A program made the position numbers and the translations under genes. A model generated the notes under the pieces. It did no database searches, was not told where the DNA came from, and saw only the letters and a list, made by a program, of their open reading frames with translations. From assembly GCA_034440635.1 (NCBI GenBank), contig JAOTON010000767.1, positions 496,001-560,000 of the forward strand: a stretch of 64,000 bases of DNA, written 5' to 3'. This document shows, piece after piece, positions 34,568-45,569 of the stretch (position 1 is its first letter; every line of letters starts with the position of its first letter). This stretch comes from Lepas anatifera. Its lineage: Eukaryota > Arthropoda > Thecostraca > Lepadidae.

Positions 34568-36540
34568 CCCTCCGGTTTTTCGGGCGGCAAGAAAAAACGG
34601 CGACGCGAAGCGCCGCCGTACTTGGCACACCTTATTCTTGATCGATTCCGCAAGAATCCCCCAAAAATTTTGGCTTGGGTCATCTCAGGTCAGGTCATCA
34701 GTGCAGGTTAAGTGACCTTACCTCAAAAAATGTTGAAGGTGGCATAAGTAGGAAATGGGTGAATCTATCGGATTGAAACTTATAGCACATAATGGCCCCA
34801 CCGAGTTCTCCAAGAAGTTCCGGGATTTTTCATATCGATGACATAAGGTCAAATACGGACCATGACCTCTCCATTGGAAATACAGAGGAAACAGAAAATG
34901 GTTTGTATTTGTGTAGATCAAGGTGATAATACCTTCATATTCTCCAAATCGAAGTATCTTAGGTCCCTTTTTAGGTTCATGTCGCAATTTTTGACCTGTG
35001 ACCTCTGAGAGATCATCCGAAGCTACTTAAGCAGTTTTGAGACTTAGGTCAATAACTTTGCATGAAATGATGATACAACTTTTATCTTTATACCATTGCG
35101 TTTGGATTGCTATTGCCAGTCGATTGATAGGCATATGGACTATGCTAAGTCAAAAAGTGACTTTGACCTGACCTGAAGTCAGGTGATTTGTGTTTTGACC
35201 TAGCCCGCGCCCCCACCGGGGGTCCGGCGCCACCTTCGCCCCACCGGGGGGGGCCATCGATGGCCCCCCCTCTAACTCCGAAAATATGGGCGTTAGCGCA
35301 AATCTGCCAAGTGCAATAGAAAGCTCGCGTGAATTCAGTAAGAAATTACTTCGCATGTTTTAGTGCTCAGGTCAATGGTTTGACCTCCAGAGGTCAAATT
35401 AGGTCAAGATCGGCTATTTTCACTCAAATATGCAATGATTAAGCAAACTGGGCATAACTCTTATGTCATTAGAGCTATTGAGGCCTGGTAAAGTACATTT
35501 GATAGCAAATTGCCAGTACTTTTTCCGCTATGTGGAACTAAAGACCTCCCGCCAGTGGTTTGACCGCCAGAGGTCACCTCGTGACCTAATATGACCTGAG
35601 GTCACGAAAGGTCAAAAAGTGACCTTGCCGTATATCAAATGAAAGCCAGTGACAAGACAAGCACGATGGTGTTTGTTTCACCGCTCTAGCTCAATTAGGT
35701 CAAAAGTTATTGTCAAAATACTGTTTTTGACCTCTGGTGACCTTGGATGACCTTGGAAAAGTCAAAGGGCAAATATGACCCCTGGGATCCGTGAAAGGGT
35801 GTCCAAAAACGTTGTTCTGAGCAGTCTGAGTATTTGCAATCATTTTTGTGGCTTTTATATCATGAAATAGCTTTTCCCCATGCTTTTCCAATGGGAGAGG
35901 TCGCCTCGTGACCTGACCTCAGGGCACGAAATCGAAAAATCCCGGATATGCACCTTGTAGACCCTGGAGGGGTCATAAAGTGTAGGAAGTTTCAAATCGA
36001 TCGACTTTCGAAATGTAGCTCTTACAGAGCTCTAAAGGTGAAGTGAGGTGACCTTGGTTGACCTCGTCTGGTGACCTGACCTTGGGTGACCCGGGGTAAA
36101 AAATTTCAGGGATGATGGGAAAATGATGCCGTGAGAGGTAGAGCCCTCAACCGCGGTGCTGCGCCTCGTCGTTTTTCTGCTATCCCGGAAAAACCTTGAG
36201 GGGGGCTATCGATGGCCCCCGGTGGGGCGAGGGCTAGTATGCTCATATTATACATCATTCGATTCGCCGTGACGAGAGAGAGCGAACAGTGTCTACAAAA
36301 TTATTATAACTCAACGCTGTCAGACGCTAGACTTTGCTCAAAATGCCAACTTCTTTGACCTGCCATGACCTCAATGTTGACCTGAGCCAAAAATTGACTG
36401 ATAGTGTCTTCGTGAATTTGTATGAGCTATCCACCAGGGTTCGCGTTTTTTCGCTATCCTGCATAGGGGACGAGTTCGAGAGGGGGTGTTCAAACACCCC
36501 ACCAGGGCGAAGGTGACTCGGAGGCCCACCGGGGCGCAGG
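34568..36540. mobile_element. TTAA-type piggyBac-like element, copy B (split by an insertion)
   Basis: The body aligns with copy A (15666-16624) from the CGGCAAG...GCGCCGCCGTACTTGG block to the right-end GTGTTCAAACACCCCACC. TTAA follows the right end at 36541-36544. The left flank reads TTGA at 34564-34567, so one flank appears mutated. The right terminus seems duplicated (two CACC..GGGGCG motifs). It is interrupted at 35200 by a 1.03-kb insertion that copy A lacks. It contains very dense AGGTCA half sites and no coding capacity. Confidence 0.72.
35204..36233. mobile_element. 1.03-kb insertion flanked by CTAG duplication
   Basis: The flanks CTAG at 35200-35203 and 36234-36237 duplicate a site present once in copy A (GACCTAGTATGG), which serves as the empty site. 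The ends begin CCCGCGCCCCCACCGGGGG and, as complement of the right end, CCCTCGCCCCACCGGGGGCC. Both ends continue into CCATCGAT(G/A)GCCCCCC. They resemble the TTAA family termini, yet the duplication is CTAG. The interior is AGGTCA-rich and non-coding. Confidence 0.75.
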
Positions 36541-36691
36541 TTAACTGATTCAGTTCACAAAAATGCTTTAAATGGGTAAAGAACATAAAATTTGGCGCCC
36601 CCAGCCGGCCTAAAAATGGCGCACCCTGGCCATGAAAGTGGCGCCCCCCAGCGCTGCGGCCCCCTAGCGAAAATTCCTGGATCCGCCCCTG

Positions 36692-39000
36692 ACTCTTGGG
36701 GCCGCTTATACCAAAACTCGGGGGGGGCACAGCCTGAGGCAAAATCTCGAGGGCTCCCAAAATTACCCCCTCTGGGGCCCCCTGAAACCAGCACTCTGCA
36801 GATCAAATTGGACTAACTCTCGGACCCCCGGATTAACTCTCGGAGCCACCTGAAAGTAAATATTGACTCCTGAGAGAGAAACCCGTGAGACTATGAGGGC
36901 CCCCTGAGACCGACTCTTGGGGTGCTCTGAGACTCACTCTTGTGGTTCTTTGAGACAGACTCTCAGAGGGACCCCGAGACCGAATCTCGGGGTCCCCTAA
37001 GACAGACTCTTGGGGTCCCCTTGACCGACTCTTGGGGTTCTCTGAGAATGACTTTAAGGGGCCCCCTGAAATAGACTGTTGCAGGGCCCTGAGAACCACT
37101 CTCTGGGGGGCCCTGAGACTAGCTCGGCCCCCCTCCTCTGAGACAGACTCCCGGGGCCCCTGATACCGACTTTTGGGGCCCCTGATACCAACCCTCAGGG
37201 GCCCCCGAAATCTACTTTCGGGGGGCCTTGAGACCGACTCTCAGGGCGGGGGCCGTGAGGCCGACTCGGGACGCCCTGAGAACGAATCTTCAGGGGCCCC
37301 TGAGACTAACTCTGGGGGCCCCGTGATCAGAGAATCCTTTGCAGTGGTTCAGATTGGCCCAAGGGGTGGGGGTCTGCGGACGCCTAGGGCCCCCTTGGCT
37401 ACACCACTGCATCCACACTTTCGGGGGGCCCTCCGAAATCACCATTTGGAGACCCCTAAAATAATTGCTCCCCCTAAACCAATACTCCGTAGCCCCTTGA
37501 TACCGATGCCCGGGGGTCCTAAGACCAAGCTCGGGGTCCCACATAGATCAGGCTCAGGGGCACCCTTAGACCCATGCTCGCGCTTTTCTCAGGAGTAACT
37601 CGACACCGATGTTCCGGGGCCCTCAAGATCAATATTTCGAGCCCCCCCCGAGACTAATGCTTGGTACTCTGGAGCCCCTCGATGCCGATGCTCAGGGGTC
37701 CTGAACCCAGGTCTGGGGGCCCCTGGGACCAAACTCTGGGTCTCATGAGGCCAATGTTCGTGCTTCACTCATGAGTCCCTCGATATCAATAGTCGGGGGC
37801 ACCCCGAGGGGATCCTGAACCCCTGAGACCAAGCTCGGGGGCCCCTGAGACCAAGCTCGAGGGGACCCTGAGACCAAGCTCGGATGCTCCCTGAGACCAA
37901 GCTCGAGGGCCTCCTGACACCAAGCTCGGGGGTTCCTTGAGACCAAGCTCGAGACCCCGTGAGACCAAGATCGAAAGGCCCGTGAGACCAAACATCGAAA
38001 GACCCATGAGACCAAGCTTGCCCCCTGAGACCAAGCTTGGTTGTCCCCTGAGACCAAGCTCGGGGCCCCTGAGACCAAGCTCACGGGCCTCCGAGATCAA
38101 TATTCGGTATTCCAGAGCCCTCGATACCGATGATCGGGGCCCCCCTGAGACGAAGCTCGGAAGACCCGTGAGACCAAGCTCGGGGCCCCTGAGTCCAAGC
38201 TCTGGGGCACCCTGAGACCAAAATCGAAAGGCCCGTGAGACCAAGATCGAAAGGTTCGTGAGTCCGAGCTCAGGGGGCCCCTGAGACCAAGCTCAGGCGT
38301 TCCCTGAGACCAAGCTCGGAGGGCTCCTGACACCGAGCTCGGGGCCCCTGAGACAAAGCTCGGGGGGGTGCTGAGACCAAGCTCGGTGGCCCTCTGAGAC
38401 CAAGATCAGGGCCCCCGAGACCAATGCTCATGTTTTCCAGTGCATACGGTCAGCCTTATGCATCAGATGCCCTCGGATGCCCCCTGAAACCAAGCTTGAG
38501 GGCCCCTGAAACTAAGCTCGGGGAGAGGGGGGCCTGAGACCAAGCTTGGGGACATCCCTGAGACCAAGCTCGGGGGTCCCCTGAGACCAAGCTCGGGGGG
38601 TTATCTGAGACCAAGCTCGGAGGGCTCCCTGACACCAAGCTCGGGGGGCCCCTGAGACCAAGCTCGGGGGCCCTGAGACCAAACTCGAAAGGCCCCTGAT
38701 ACCAAACTCGGGAGCTCCTTGAGACCAGGCTCGGAGGGCCCCCAGACACCAAGCTCGGGGCCCCTGAGACCAAGCTCAGGGGCCCCTGAGACCAAAATTG
38801 AAAGGCCCGTGAGACCGAGCTCGGGGAGGAGGGGCCCTGAGACCAAGCTCGGGGGCCCTGAGGCCAAGCTCGGGATCCCCTGAGACTGGAGTGCAGGGGT
38901 CCCCCAAGATCAATATTCGGTACTCTGGAGCCCTCGATACCGATTATCGGGGGCATCCTGAGACCAAGCTCGGGAGGCCCCTCCCCCACCGAGACCAAGC
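36692..39000. repeat. L2 satellite, right part (GAGACCAAGCTCGGGGGCCCC type)
   Basis: This continues the array from 20830-21342. It begins with GAGACTGACTCTCGG-like units and becomes dominated from about 37.8 kb by CCTGAGACCAAGCTCGGGGGC units of about 25-30 bp. A 68-bp stretch (37342-37409) reproduces the L2 right-terminal sequence within the array. The minus-strand frames of 113-180 codons (37743-38998) are repeat translations open in more than one phase, so they are not annotated as genes. Confidence 0.9.
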
Positions 39001-39099
39001 TCAGGGGCCCCCGAGATCAATTTTTGTGTTTTTAGTGCATAAGGTCGGCCCAAGGGGGTCCGCGGACCCCAGGGACCCCCTCCCCTGGCTACACCACTG

Positions 39100-39740
39100 T
39101 CAGAACATCTCAAGGGACCCATTCAAGCTCACGGCCGCCAGGTCAGTGGCTGTAAAGCCTTATAGGGGTCCCAGACCATCTCAGGGGCCCTCAGTTCAAC
39201 ACAGAGGCCCATATTAGCTCTGATGACCTGATAAGCTTAAGGGCCTGGATCATCCAGGGGCCCCTTGCCGGCATATTTGGGGTTTCAGAACAGTCCAGGG
39301 TTTCAATTAAAGCTTATAACCCAATTTCAAAGCAGGGGCCCTATTCCTGTGCAGGGGCCTCAGATAAGTTTAGGGTCTTCTGTGCATCACAGGGGATCCA
39401 GATTAGCTCAAAGGACAATATTAACTTACGGTCCCAGCTCAGCTCAGGGGCCCCCCAGGTCGGTGGATATAGGTTTTGGCCAACTCACGGGGCCCTGTTC
39501 AAGGTTACGGCTCCTAGCTCAGTTTAGGCATCCTAGAACAGTTCATGCTGCCCAAACCATCTCCGGGGCGCTCAGTTCAGCTCAAAGAGCCCAGATTAGC
39601 TCGTATGGTATCAGAGGCCAGTTCAGGGGCCCCGAGAAGCTCAGGGGCCTTAAAATAAACTCATATGACCTCAACTTAGTTTAGGGGCACAGGTAAGTTT
39701 AACGGGGTTCCGGGGCAAGCTATCGGGTCAGTTTCAGTTT
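39100..39740. repeat. L1 satellite, right part (AGCTCAGGGGCCC type)
   Basis: This resumes the array cut at 19398, with phrases such as CAAGCTCACGGCC, CAGATTAGCTC and CAGTTCAGGGGCCCC. It leads directly into the L1 right terminus. Confidence 0.8.
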
Positions 39741-39858
39741 CTCGCTTGATATTACAGTTGTTAATATTCTTACCTCCGTTGCGGGGGCCCATCACAGAAA
39801 AGTGGGGGGGGGGCAGTGGCTCCCCTGGCCCCCCGGTTCCTACGCCTATGCTCAGTAC

Positions 39859-41867
39859 GGCTCCTCTCGCAGGCAAACCACAGCACAAATGGGCAGCAGT
39901 TTGAAAGACAATACAGCACGCCCCGTGTTGAGGAATTAACGTGCCTTACATTCGCGCGTCCCCAGCTATACAATGGTACAGTAACTGTGCAATTGGCTCT
40001 CCGATCACCCCTAAACGGCGCGCTTCCTAGCACCTGCTACCTCTTCGCCGGGTCACAAGATCACATTCTCCGCAATCCGATGCCGGCTCAGCTTGCGCCG
40101 GCACCACCCGCTCAGGTCACGCGACAGCGAGGGTCGTCTCCGCAGACCATTCAGCTTTGTGTTCAGGTCACGTGACAGTGAGGGTCGTCTCCGCAGACCA
40201 CTCAGCTCCGTGGCAGCAGGGGCGGCAGCATACAGATACAACGGTAGGAAAACATACAAGATAAAAGTATGAAAGACAGGTCCCCCAGTTAGATATAACG
40301 TGGCACATGCGCTAATGATGACGATGGCGGAAAGGCCAGGCCTTCCGCTGATCTTAGCCTGGACGCGGTGCTGCATATGGCGCCGGGGTGACTTAATGCT
40401 CGCCCGAAATACGGCCCTTGAATGTGCAAAATGGAGCTCGAATAATTTTGAACAAAGGTTTCACAAACGTGCTAAATTTGGCATCAAATCTTTTAAAGTC
40501 GCGCATCCCTAAACGTATGCAAAGGCGCTATCACAATGCAATAGGGTCTCAACTATCGCCCCTGAACGATGCGCTGCGTGACATCTGCTACCCCTTCGCT
40601 GGGTCACAAGGTTACATTGCCCGCATTCCGATGTCAGCCCAGCTCCACCCCCTCAGGTCACGTAACGGCGAGGGTCGTCTCCGACATGACAATGTGTGGA
40701 AAGCTAAACATGTTTGCTCCTAGAAGCATCATTTGATAGGTTGGCATCAGTATTCAGTTTTGGAAAAAACTGCCAAGCTATGCACAGCCAACCCGGGTTC
40801 GAACCAGCATGCTCTGTAAGAGAGCGTAACATCCTACCCACTACACCACGGCTCCGCACGCTGCCGCCACGCTACTAGTCCGGACAGGCGACCCGTTTGG
40901 AGGTCACGTGACTCTGCCGCCAGTACCTCCGACTGATCGAGGACACTCGCGGTGACGGAATCTGGCGTTGAACGCTGGAGTGGGCCAGAAAGTAATTTCA
41001 AGAGAAGCGCTGGCATCCCAAAATATTATTGAAATCGATATTTCGGAACAGTTAAGATACAACAATCCGCTGTAACCACTGTGACGTCCCTATCATAGGT
41101 AAGATGGTGCTGCAAAGTGTCAAGAGACCGATCATGTTGAGGGGCTGGCTCATCAGTCATTAATTAGTTTGAGTTCTGCATCCCTTGCACCTCATGGGTG
41201 AATTCAGGGAAGGCAAGTAAGGGCACTTGCTCCCTTCCCTAGATTGAGCCTCGACGCCCCTTAATGGTCGCGGCTTCTCCTAAAATGTCAGTGGCGCCAT
41301 GATAAACTTTCGTTTGCCACCCGTTTACTCTTTCCGTCAGGATGCAAATGAGCACCCCACGATAGGTTTTGGTTTATCACCCCTCCCCCTTCTGGCTCAG
41401 ATGGCGACCCGCTTTCAATCATGCGTCGTCCCATAAAAATCCTGTATTTGCCCATTCTGCAACCCCGACAACCATGTTATCCCCACTCCTGCCAACTTTC
41501 TGGCAGTAATGTGACCTCTGCTCCCCCCTCCACCTCCTGGCAGTAATACTACCCTAAAACACACGGTCCTGCCTCCAATGGTATTTGGGGTTCAGCTCTC
41601 AATAGTGGGGAGGGCTACTTGGTGGCCCACCGCAGCGGAATCGAAAAATTACCATTATGGTGCTTCGCCTCTCTGTCGGGGAGGCTCAAATACAGGAGTT
41701 TCCACGACTGAAAGTGAAAGCATTGGGTCACCCCACCCTCCCCGGCTGACCCCAGCCTCATCGGTCCGACCCGCTAACCGCTGGGGAGGTCGACCAGCCG
41801 AACAGGCCACGCCCTCAGACATGTGGTTCCCAAACTTCATGTTTCCGCCTGGTCGGACACCCCTGGA
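39859..41867. repeat. Intergenic DNA with a dispersed ~135-bp repeat pair
   Basis: 40006-40140 and 40556-40685 are diverged direct copies (shared CTTCGC(C/T)GGGTCACAAG, CAGGTCACG and GAGGGTCGTCTCCG). The first also has an internal tandem of about 48 bp ending CGAGGGTCGTCTCCGCAGAC. No gene is recognised. The frames at 40300-40723 and 41578-41951 carry no domain. Confidence 0.55.
40786..40858 (-). repeat. tRNA-like head, pseudo-tRNA or SINE fragment
   Basis: The minus strand reads GGAGCCGTGGTGTAGTGGG (A-box region) and GGTTCGAACCC (canonical B box) at tRNA spacing. The putative acceptor strands do not pair, so I do not call a functional tRNA. It is probably a SINE head of a second family or a tRNA pseudogene. 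Confidence 0.5.
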
Positions 41868-41895
41868 ACGGAACGATACTTTCGCAACAGACTGT
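41868..41895 (-). repeat. Inverted partner of the 12.2-kb terminal-like block
   Basis: The complement of this block begins TACAGTCTGTTGCGAAAG and matches 12199-12226 with two mismatches. See that entry. Confidence 0.35.
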
Positions 41896-44143
41896 ACACT
41901 ACGCAGCCAGTGAGGATGTTTGTTTCTTGATTCTTGATGAGACTTACTCATGACTCAATGATTTGTGTGTCAACTTGACTCCTATCCATGGCTTTACATT
42001 TGAACCTGATTCTGGTTTTCCTCACAAGTTTGAGTCAGTGAGCTGTCTCTGATTCACACTGTAATCTCAACTGCTTCAGTTTAACTTGATTCTGACTCAA
42101 ATGAATGAGCTTGTGAGCTCATTTAGGCCCTGACTTAGAGTCAACTCAGTAAATAAATCTGGGGCCAAAAGTAGGCACGCGGAAAGTAGAAACTAAACAT
42201 GCCTGGATTTAATTCATTCTAGGATTCCAGTAAACAAAATTATATTGAATAGGCGTAGAAAAGTGCAGAATATTTGTGAGCTAAGCACTATTTTTAGACC
42301 ATATGTCAACAATAAGCAATATTGCAACACTTTATTGTACCTGCTTCGAGACAGCTTTAGTCGGACATCCCCATGCACCTTCTAGACCTCAAACGTCATT
42401 CTCCTTTGCCCCTGAGGCCAGTAGGAACGTTGCACGTGTTGCAAATGTTTCAGCGTGCGAATACATTGGGCAAACGAAGGTGGCGCGATGCTCTAGACTA
42501 GTTTGTGACGCTTGCGTCCAGTTATTTGCTCTGGCAAAGTAACAACTGGGCTCAGAAAAAGAAATTCCCCAACGGACAATTTTAACCCCGAGATAAGGAA
42601 TTCTACCCAAACTAAAAGGGCTTTGGAGTCTTATGAGAGATTAGATGATTGTTCTTAGCGCATAGAACGAGTGGGGCGGGAACCAGGTTGTGATGCAAAA
42701 TTATCTGAAGGGATTATTTGCACCTCAAGAGATAAGAGGTCTCAGCTTTGAAAACATTCAGTTTTCTACTTCCTTGCGATATCTTTATCTACGTTAGCAA
42801 GATACTTTTTTTACATAAATAGGTACTTTAAACAGGATGCGTAACATTAGATGGAGGGAAATTTTGCTTCTGTCTAATCCTCAGACGGGCGCTAAAGGGA
42901 ATGTGCAACGTTCTTGGTATGATATAACGGGGTTTTTAGTGAGGTAACCGTTTGATAGAGCATGTAGAGAAACCGCTACTGGCATATTTCATTTCAGCCA
43001 GAGTTGCAAGTATTCATTTTCTGCATAAATTATTGTTCAAAAACAAACGACACCCAAGCCCAATCTAAGTCATGGATGAACCCATTTCCATCTAGTTGCA
43101 ACGATCTAATGGTCTAAATCAAGGCTGGAGATCCCTTCTCAGCCCCGGGGGAGGGGGGGGTCCTGGATGGGTTAACGCTGGTACGGTAATAAAAGCAATA
43201 TTCAAAGCCTATCGGAAAACCAAAATCGAGGGAGTTTCTGACCCCCCAACCCCCCCCGAGATCTCCACCCATGGTCTAAATTTTAAGCCCCTCCAACTTA
43301 TTGTGAATGTAATGCTTACGAGTGAGCCATTCTTTACTATATGCCTGATCTACGGCTTATTTCACCAGCTTCACATATTGCTGGAATGCAATGAAGTAAA
43401 CGTGATTTTTCCGTTGAAAGAACGAGCAAAATTAGTTTTCACAGCATCCTCACCCTTGGTTTTGAATTTTGAAGGAGAAATTAGGATCAAATCTGGTATA
43501 CCAATGGTGGGCTATACCTACTTGCCGCGCGGTCTAGGCAAGTCTATGTCGTTCCAGTAATCAAGGTTATTATTTTGCAGACGGCCAAAACATCAGCTTT
43601 GAGGACATTATCGATTAAAAAAACTATATTTTGTTCTGAGCAATTTAATTTCGAAAGAAAGTGTTGTTTTCTGGCCTTCAGACTTATGTTTCCCATAAGC
43701 AATCGCTTATATTTTATTGCGCGCTTGCAATTAATCGCCAACAAAACACCGTTTCACTGACAGGCAAAGTCATTGTAGATAAACAAAGACTTTATTATAT
43801 ACACAGGTGAGCGGCACACATGTAAAAAGCTTTAATTAAGCATTAACATACATGTGATAAATAAAATGTAGCCGATGCTAAAAGCAAAGTTCATAAAAAC
43901 ATAAAAACAAAAGTTGAATAAAAGACAGTCTTAGAAATTTAAAAATGGAACGTTCCCTTTCAGCCTTGTGTGTCACTGCGCGTCCTTGTCAGTTTTGCAA
44001 TCTCCAACTAGAACAGTCCATTAATCACTGCGCTTTTGCCAAAGAGCGGCGCAGTTCAGCGTGACTCACCGGCCTGCTGCATGCGATGGAACCCCACCGA
44101 TTCTTCTGTGCGTTCAGGAGGCGACGTTTACAGGTCATCATGA
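41896..44143. other. Intergenic DNA, nothing recognised
   Basis: About 41930-42130 is enriched in TGACTC/GAGTCA motifs in otherwise plain sequence. The plus frame at 43096-43560 (154 codons) contains no recognisable domain and begins in G-run-rich DNA. No gene is called. Confidence 0.45.
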
Positions 44144-44151
44144 GCTATCGC

Positions 44152-44338
44152 CAGGGGCGCCGCTACGGAATTTTTACAGGGGGGACGGACCCGAGCTGGT
44201 GCTGACCGGGGTGGCGAATTTTGGGCATATTCGGTACCTGACAGCATTAATGACGATGGACCAAAAATTTTGGGGGCGTCCCCCTGGTTGGCCAACAGGG
44301 GGATGCGTCCCCCCGTCCCCCCGCTTTCGGCCTCCATG
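44152..44338. mobile_element. hAT-like MITE (187 bp)
   Basis: It starts CAGGGGCGCCGC and its right end complement is CATGGAGGCCG, an imperfect inverted repeat. The flanks GCTATCGC (44144-44151) and GCTATCGT (44339-44346) match at 7 of 8. The interior has G/C runs like the other MITEs. Confidence 0.65.
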
Positions 44339-44686
44339 GCTATCGTGTGCTGATACGGGGAATGCGTAAATATATTTGACGATATGGGATCATGAAATAT
44401 TCATAAATGTGAGTATGAGTTGTTTGAAGGGGGAGATAGGACCAGAAGCATGTCTTATAGGCCTTCAATTCCTTTTATTACCGGCCCCTTTCTTCAATTC
44501 AATACCTTGCTTTCAATTCTTAATCTTCTCCGTAACCCAGTGGCGGCGGATGCTCTTTTCGGATGGGGGGGGCAAAAATTTTTCCAGGGGGGCCCCCTTG
44601 ACGATGGGGCCCCTCGGCAGCAAGGGCACCCTAAAAACTGCAATAGATTGGTTGGGACTCGCTGCCTGAGGTCAGAGGCATAAGTG

Positions 44687-44822
44687 CAGGGGCGGATCCA
44701 GGGGGGCTGAGGGGGCTTCAGTCCCCCTTGCCCCATTTTTGCCATTTTTTGCCATATTCCCCCTTTTTCGCCATTTTTCAAAGCTCAGCCACTCCCCTAG
44801 CAAAATCCTGGTCCCGCTCCTG
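44687..44822. mobile_element. hAT-like MITE (136 bp) inside the 44.5-kb element
   Basis: The left end is CAGGGGCGGATCCAGGGGG and the right end complement is CAGGAGCGGGACCAGGAT. The flanks CATAAGTG (44679-44686) and CATAAGCG (44823-44830) match at 7 of 8. It is similar in length and ends to the MITE at 51986-52123 and shares the terminal motif of L3. Confidence 0.85.
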
Positions 44823-45031
44823 CATAAGCGTCACAAATGGTAAAAGTTGTATTTGGCCCAGTACAAAAACGGCTATTCCTCCCTGTTGTTTAGTTGGCCC
44901 GTATAAAACATGGTTTTGCCTTCCTATTCGATTTTCTACACGATCTCAGATTTCACGCTGGAATATGTTTCATGTAGTACAGCAAAATAAGCAGCGTATT
45001 TAACATGTAGATGTCGAAATATAGATCTGCG

Positions 45032-45243
45032 TAAACCAACACAGCAGGCAGATTAACGCGTTTCGACAAAAATTGTCTTCTTCAGCATCTATGGTAGGAG
45101 GGATGATCCCTCCTCCCATCTATGGCAGGAGGAATGATCATCCCTCCTACCATAGATGCTGAAGAAGACAATTTTTGTCGAAACGCGTTCATCTGCCTGC
45201 TGTGTTGGTTTAAGTGTTAATATCTGTCAACCACTGTTATACA
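45032..45243. mobile_element. Snap-back hairpin insertion with 11-bp duplication
   Basis: The body has two arms of about 80 bp (TAAACCAACACAGCAGGCAG and its complement at 45194-45212), nearly perfect complements around a loop of about 20 bp. A short unpaired tail of about 30 bp follows. ATAGATCTGCG occurs directly on both sides (45021-45031 and 45244-45254), an 11-bp target duplication. The 11-bp length and one-sided tail suggest retro-insertion of a self-folded RNA/cDNA more than a hAT or piggyBac event. Each arm holds CTGAAGAAGACA and TGTCGAAACGCG, hammerhead-like words also known from Penelope-type retroelements; an extra A before stem II argues against a canonical ribozyme core. Confidence 0.7.
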
Positions 45244-45569
45244 ATAGATCTGCGTTTTATAGGTTCACGTAAGCCTCGGACATTGAGCGTCAAAGCTTTA
45301 AGCTCTAACGTCACGTTAGGAGTTTAGGAAAATTATAATAACGGTACAACAACGGCCTTCCGAGGCAAATAGTTCTTCTCTTAAAAAGTGAACGCTGTTT
45401 GTTCGTATGCATCTACATAATAAGACATGGTAGGTAACACGAATTATTATAGTCTTAGTTTTTTTCGGAAAATTCCGTCTCCCGCAGTATGAGAACTGGG
45501 GTGCTTTGATGCTGTCGTCTATGTCGGCACAGAAAAAACGCAAATGACAGGCATACTGACTTGAGCACA

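Larger units (their letters stand above)
21343..36691. mobile_element. Nest level 3: hAT-like element L3 (15.3 kb including younger insertions)
   Basis: Both termini carry the 16-bp inverted repeat CAGGGGCGGATCCAGG. The flanks ACTCTTGG at 21335-21342 and 36692-36699 are an exact 8-bp duplication lying within L2 satellite units. Without the foldback element the length is about 9.95 kb, unusually large for a hAT-type element lacking a transposase. The interior is a GGCGCCCC satellite on the left, mixed sequence at 31.6-34.6 kb, a TTAA-type element with its own insertion at 34.6-36.5 kb, and GGCGCC units again just inside the right end (36590-36670). Confidence 0.93.
19399..39099. mobile_element. 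Nest level 2: hAT-like element L2 (19.7 kb including younger insertions)
   Basis: The left terminus is CAGTGGCGTAGCCAGGATT. The right terminus, as its complement, is CAGTGGTGTAGCCAGGGG. The flanks ACAGAACA (19391-19398) and TCAGAACA (39100-39107) match at 7 of 8 bases. Both flanks are L1 satellite, and the satellite reads continuously if L2 is removed. Without L3 the element is about 4.3 kb. Its interior is a satellite of GAGACTGACTCTCGGGG / GAGACCAAGCTCGGGG units plus about 1.4 kb of AT-rich sequence on the left. No transposase is seen. Confidence 0.82.
17651..39850. mobile_element. Nest level 1: hAT-like element L1 (22.2 kb including younger insertions)
   Basis: The left terminus is CAGGGGCGTAGGAACGG. 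The right terminus, read as its complement, is CATAGGCGTAGGAACCGGGG. The flanks CTCAGTAC at 17643-17650 and 39851-39858 are an exact 8-bp duplication, so the two ends belong to one insertion although they are 22 kb apart. Removing L2 and its duplicated target leaves about 2.5 kb. L1's own interior is a SINE (about 18300-18490) and a degenerate satellite built on AGCTCAGGGGCCCAGAT (18840-19398 and 39100-39740). No transposase is seen. Confidence 0.9.

Noticed and set aside
37342..37409. A separate 68-bp hAT MITE in the L2 array
   Set aside because: It has L2-like ends, but the flanks ATCCTTTG and CATCCACA do not match, so it is more likely an internal copy of the L2 right terminus.
37743..38998. 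Minus-strand frames of 113-180 codons rich in Leu-Val-Ser-Gly
   Set aside because: They are translations of the GAGACCAAGCTCGGGG array, open in overlapping phases.
40786..40858. Functional tRNA gene on the minus strand
   Set aside because: The B box is canonical, but the two putative acceptor strands do not pair; treated as pseudo-tRNA or SINE head.
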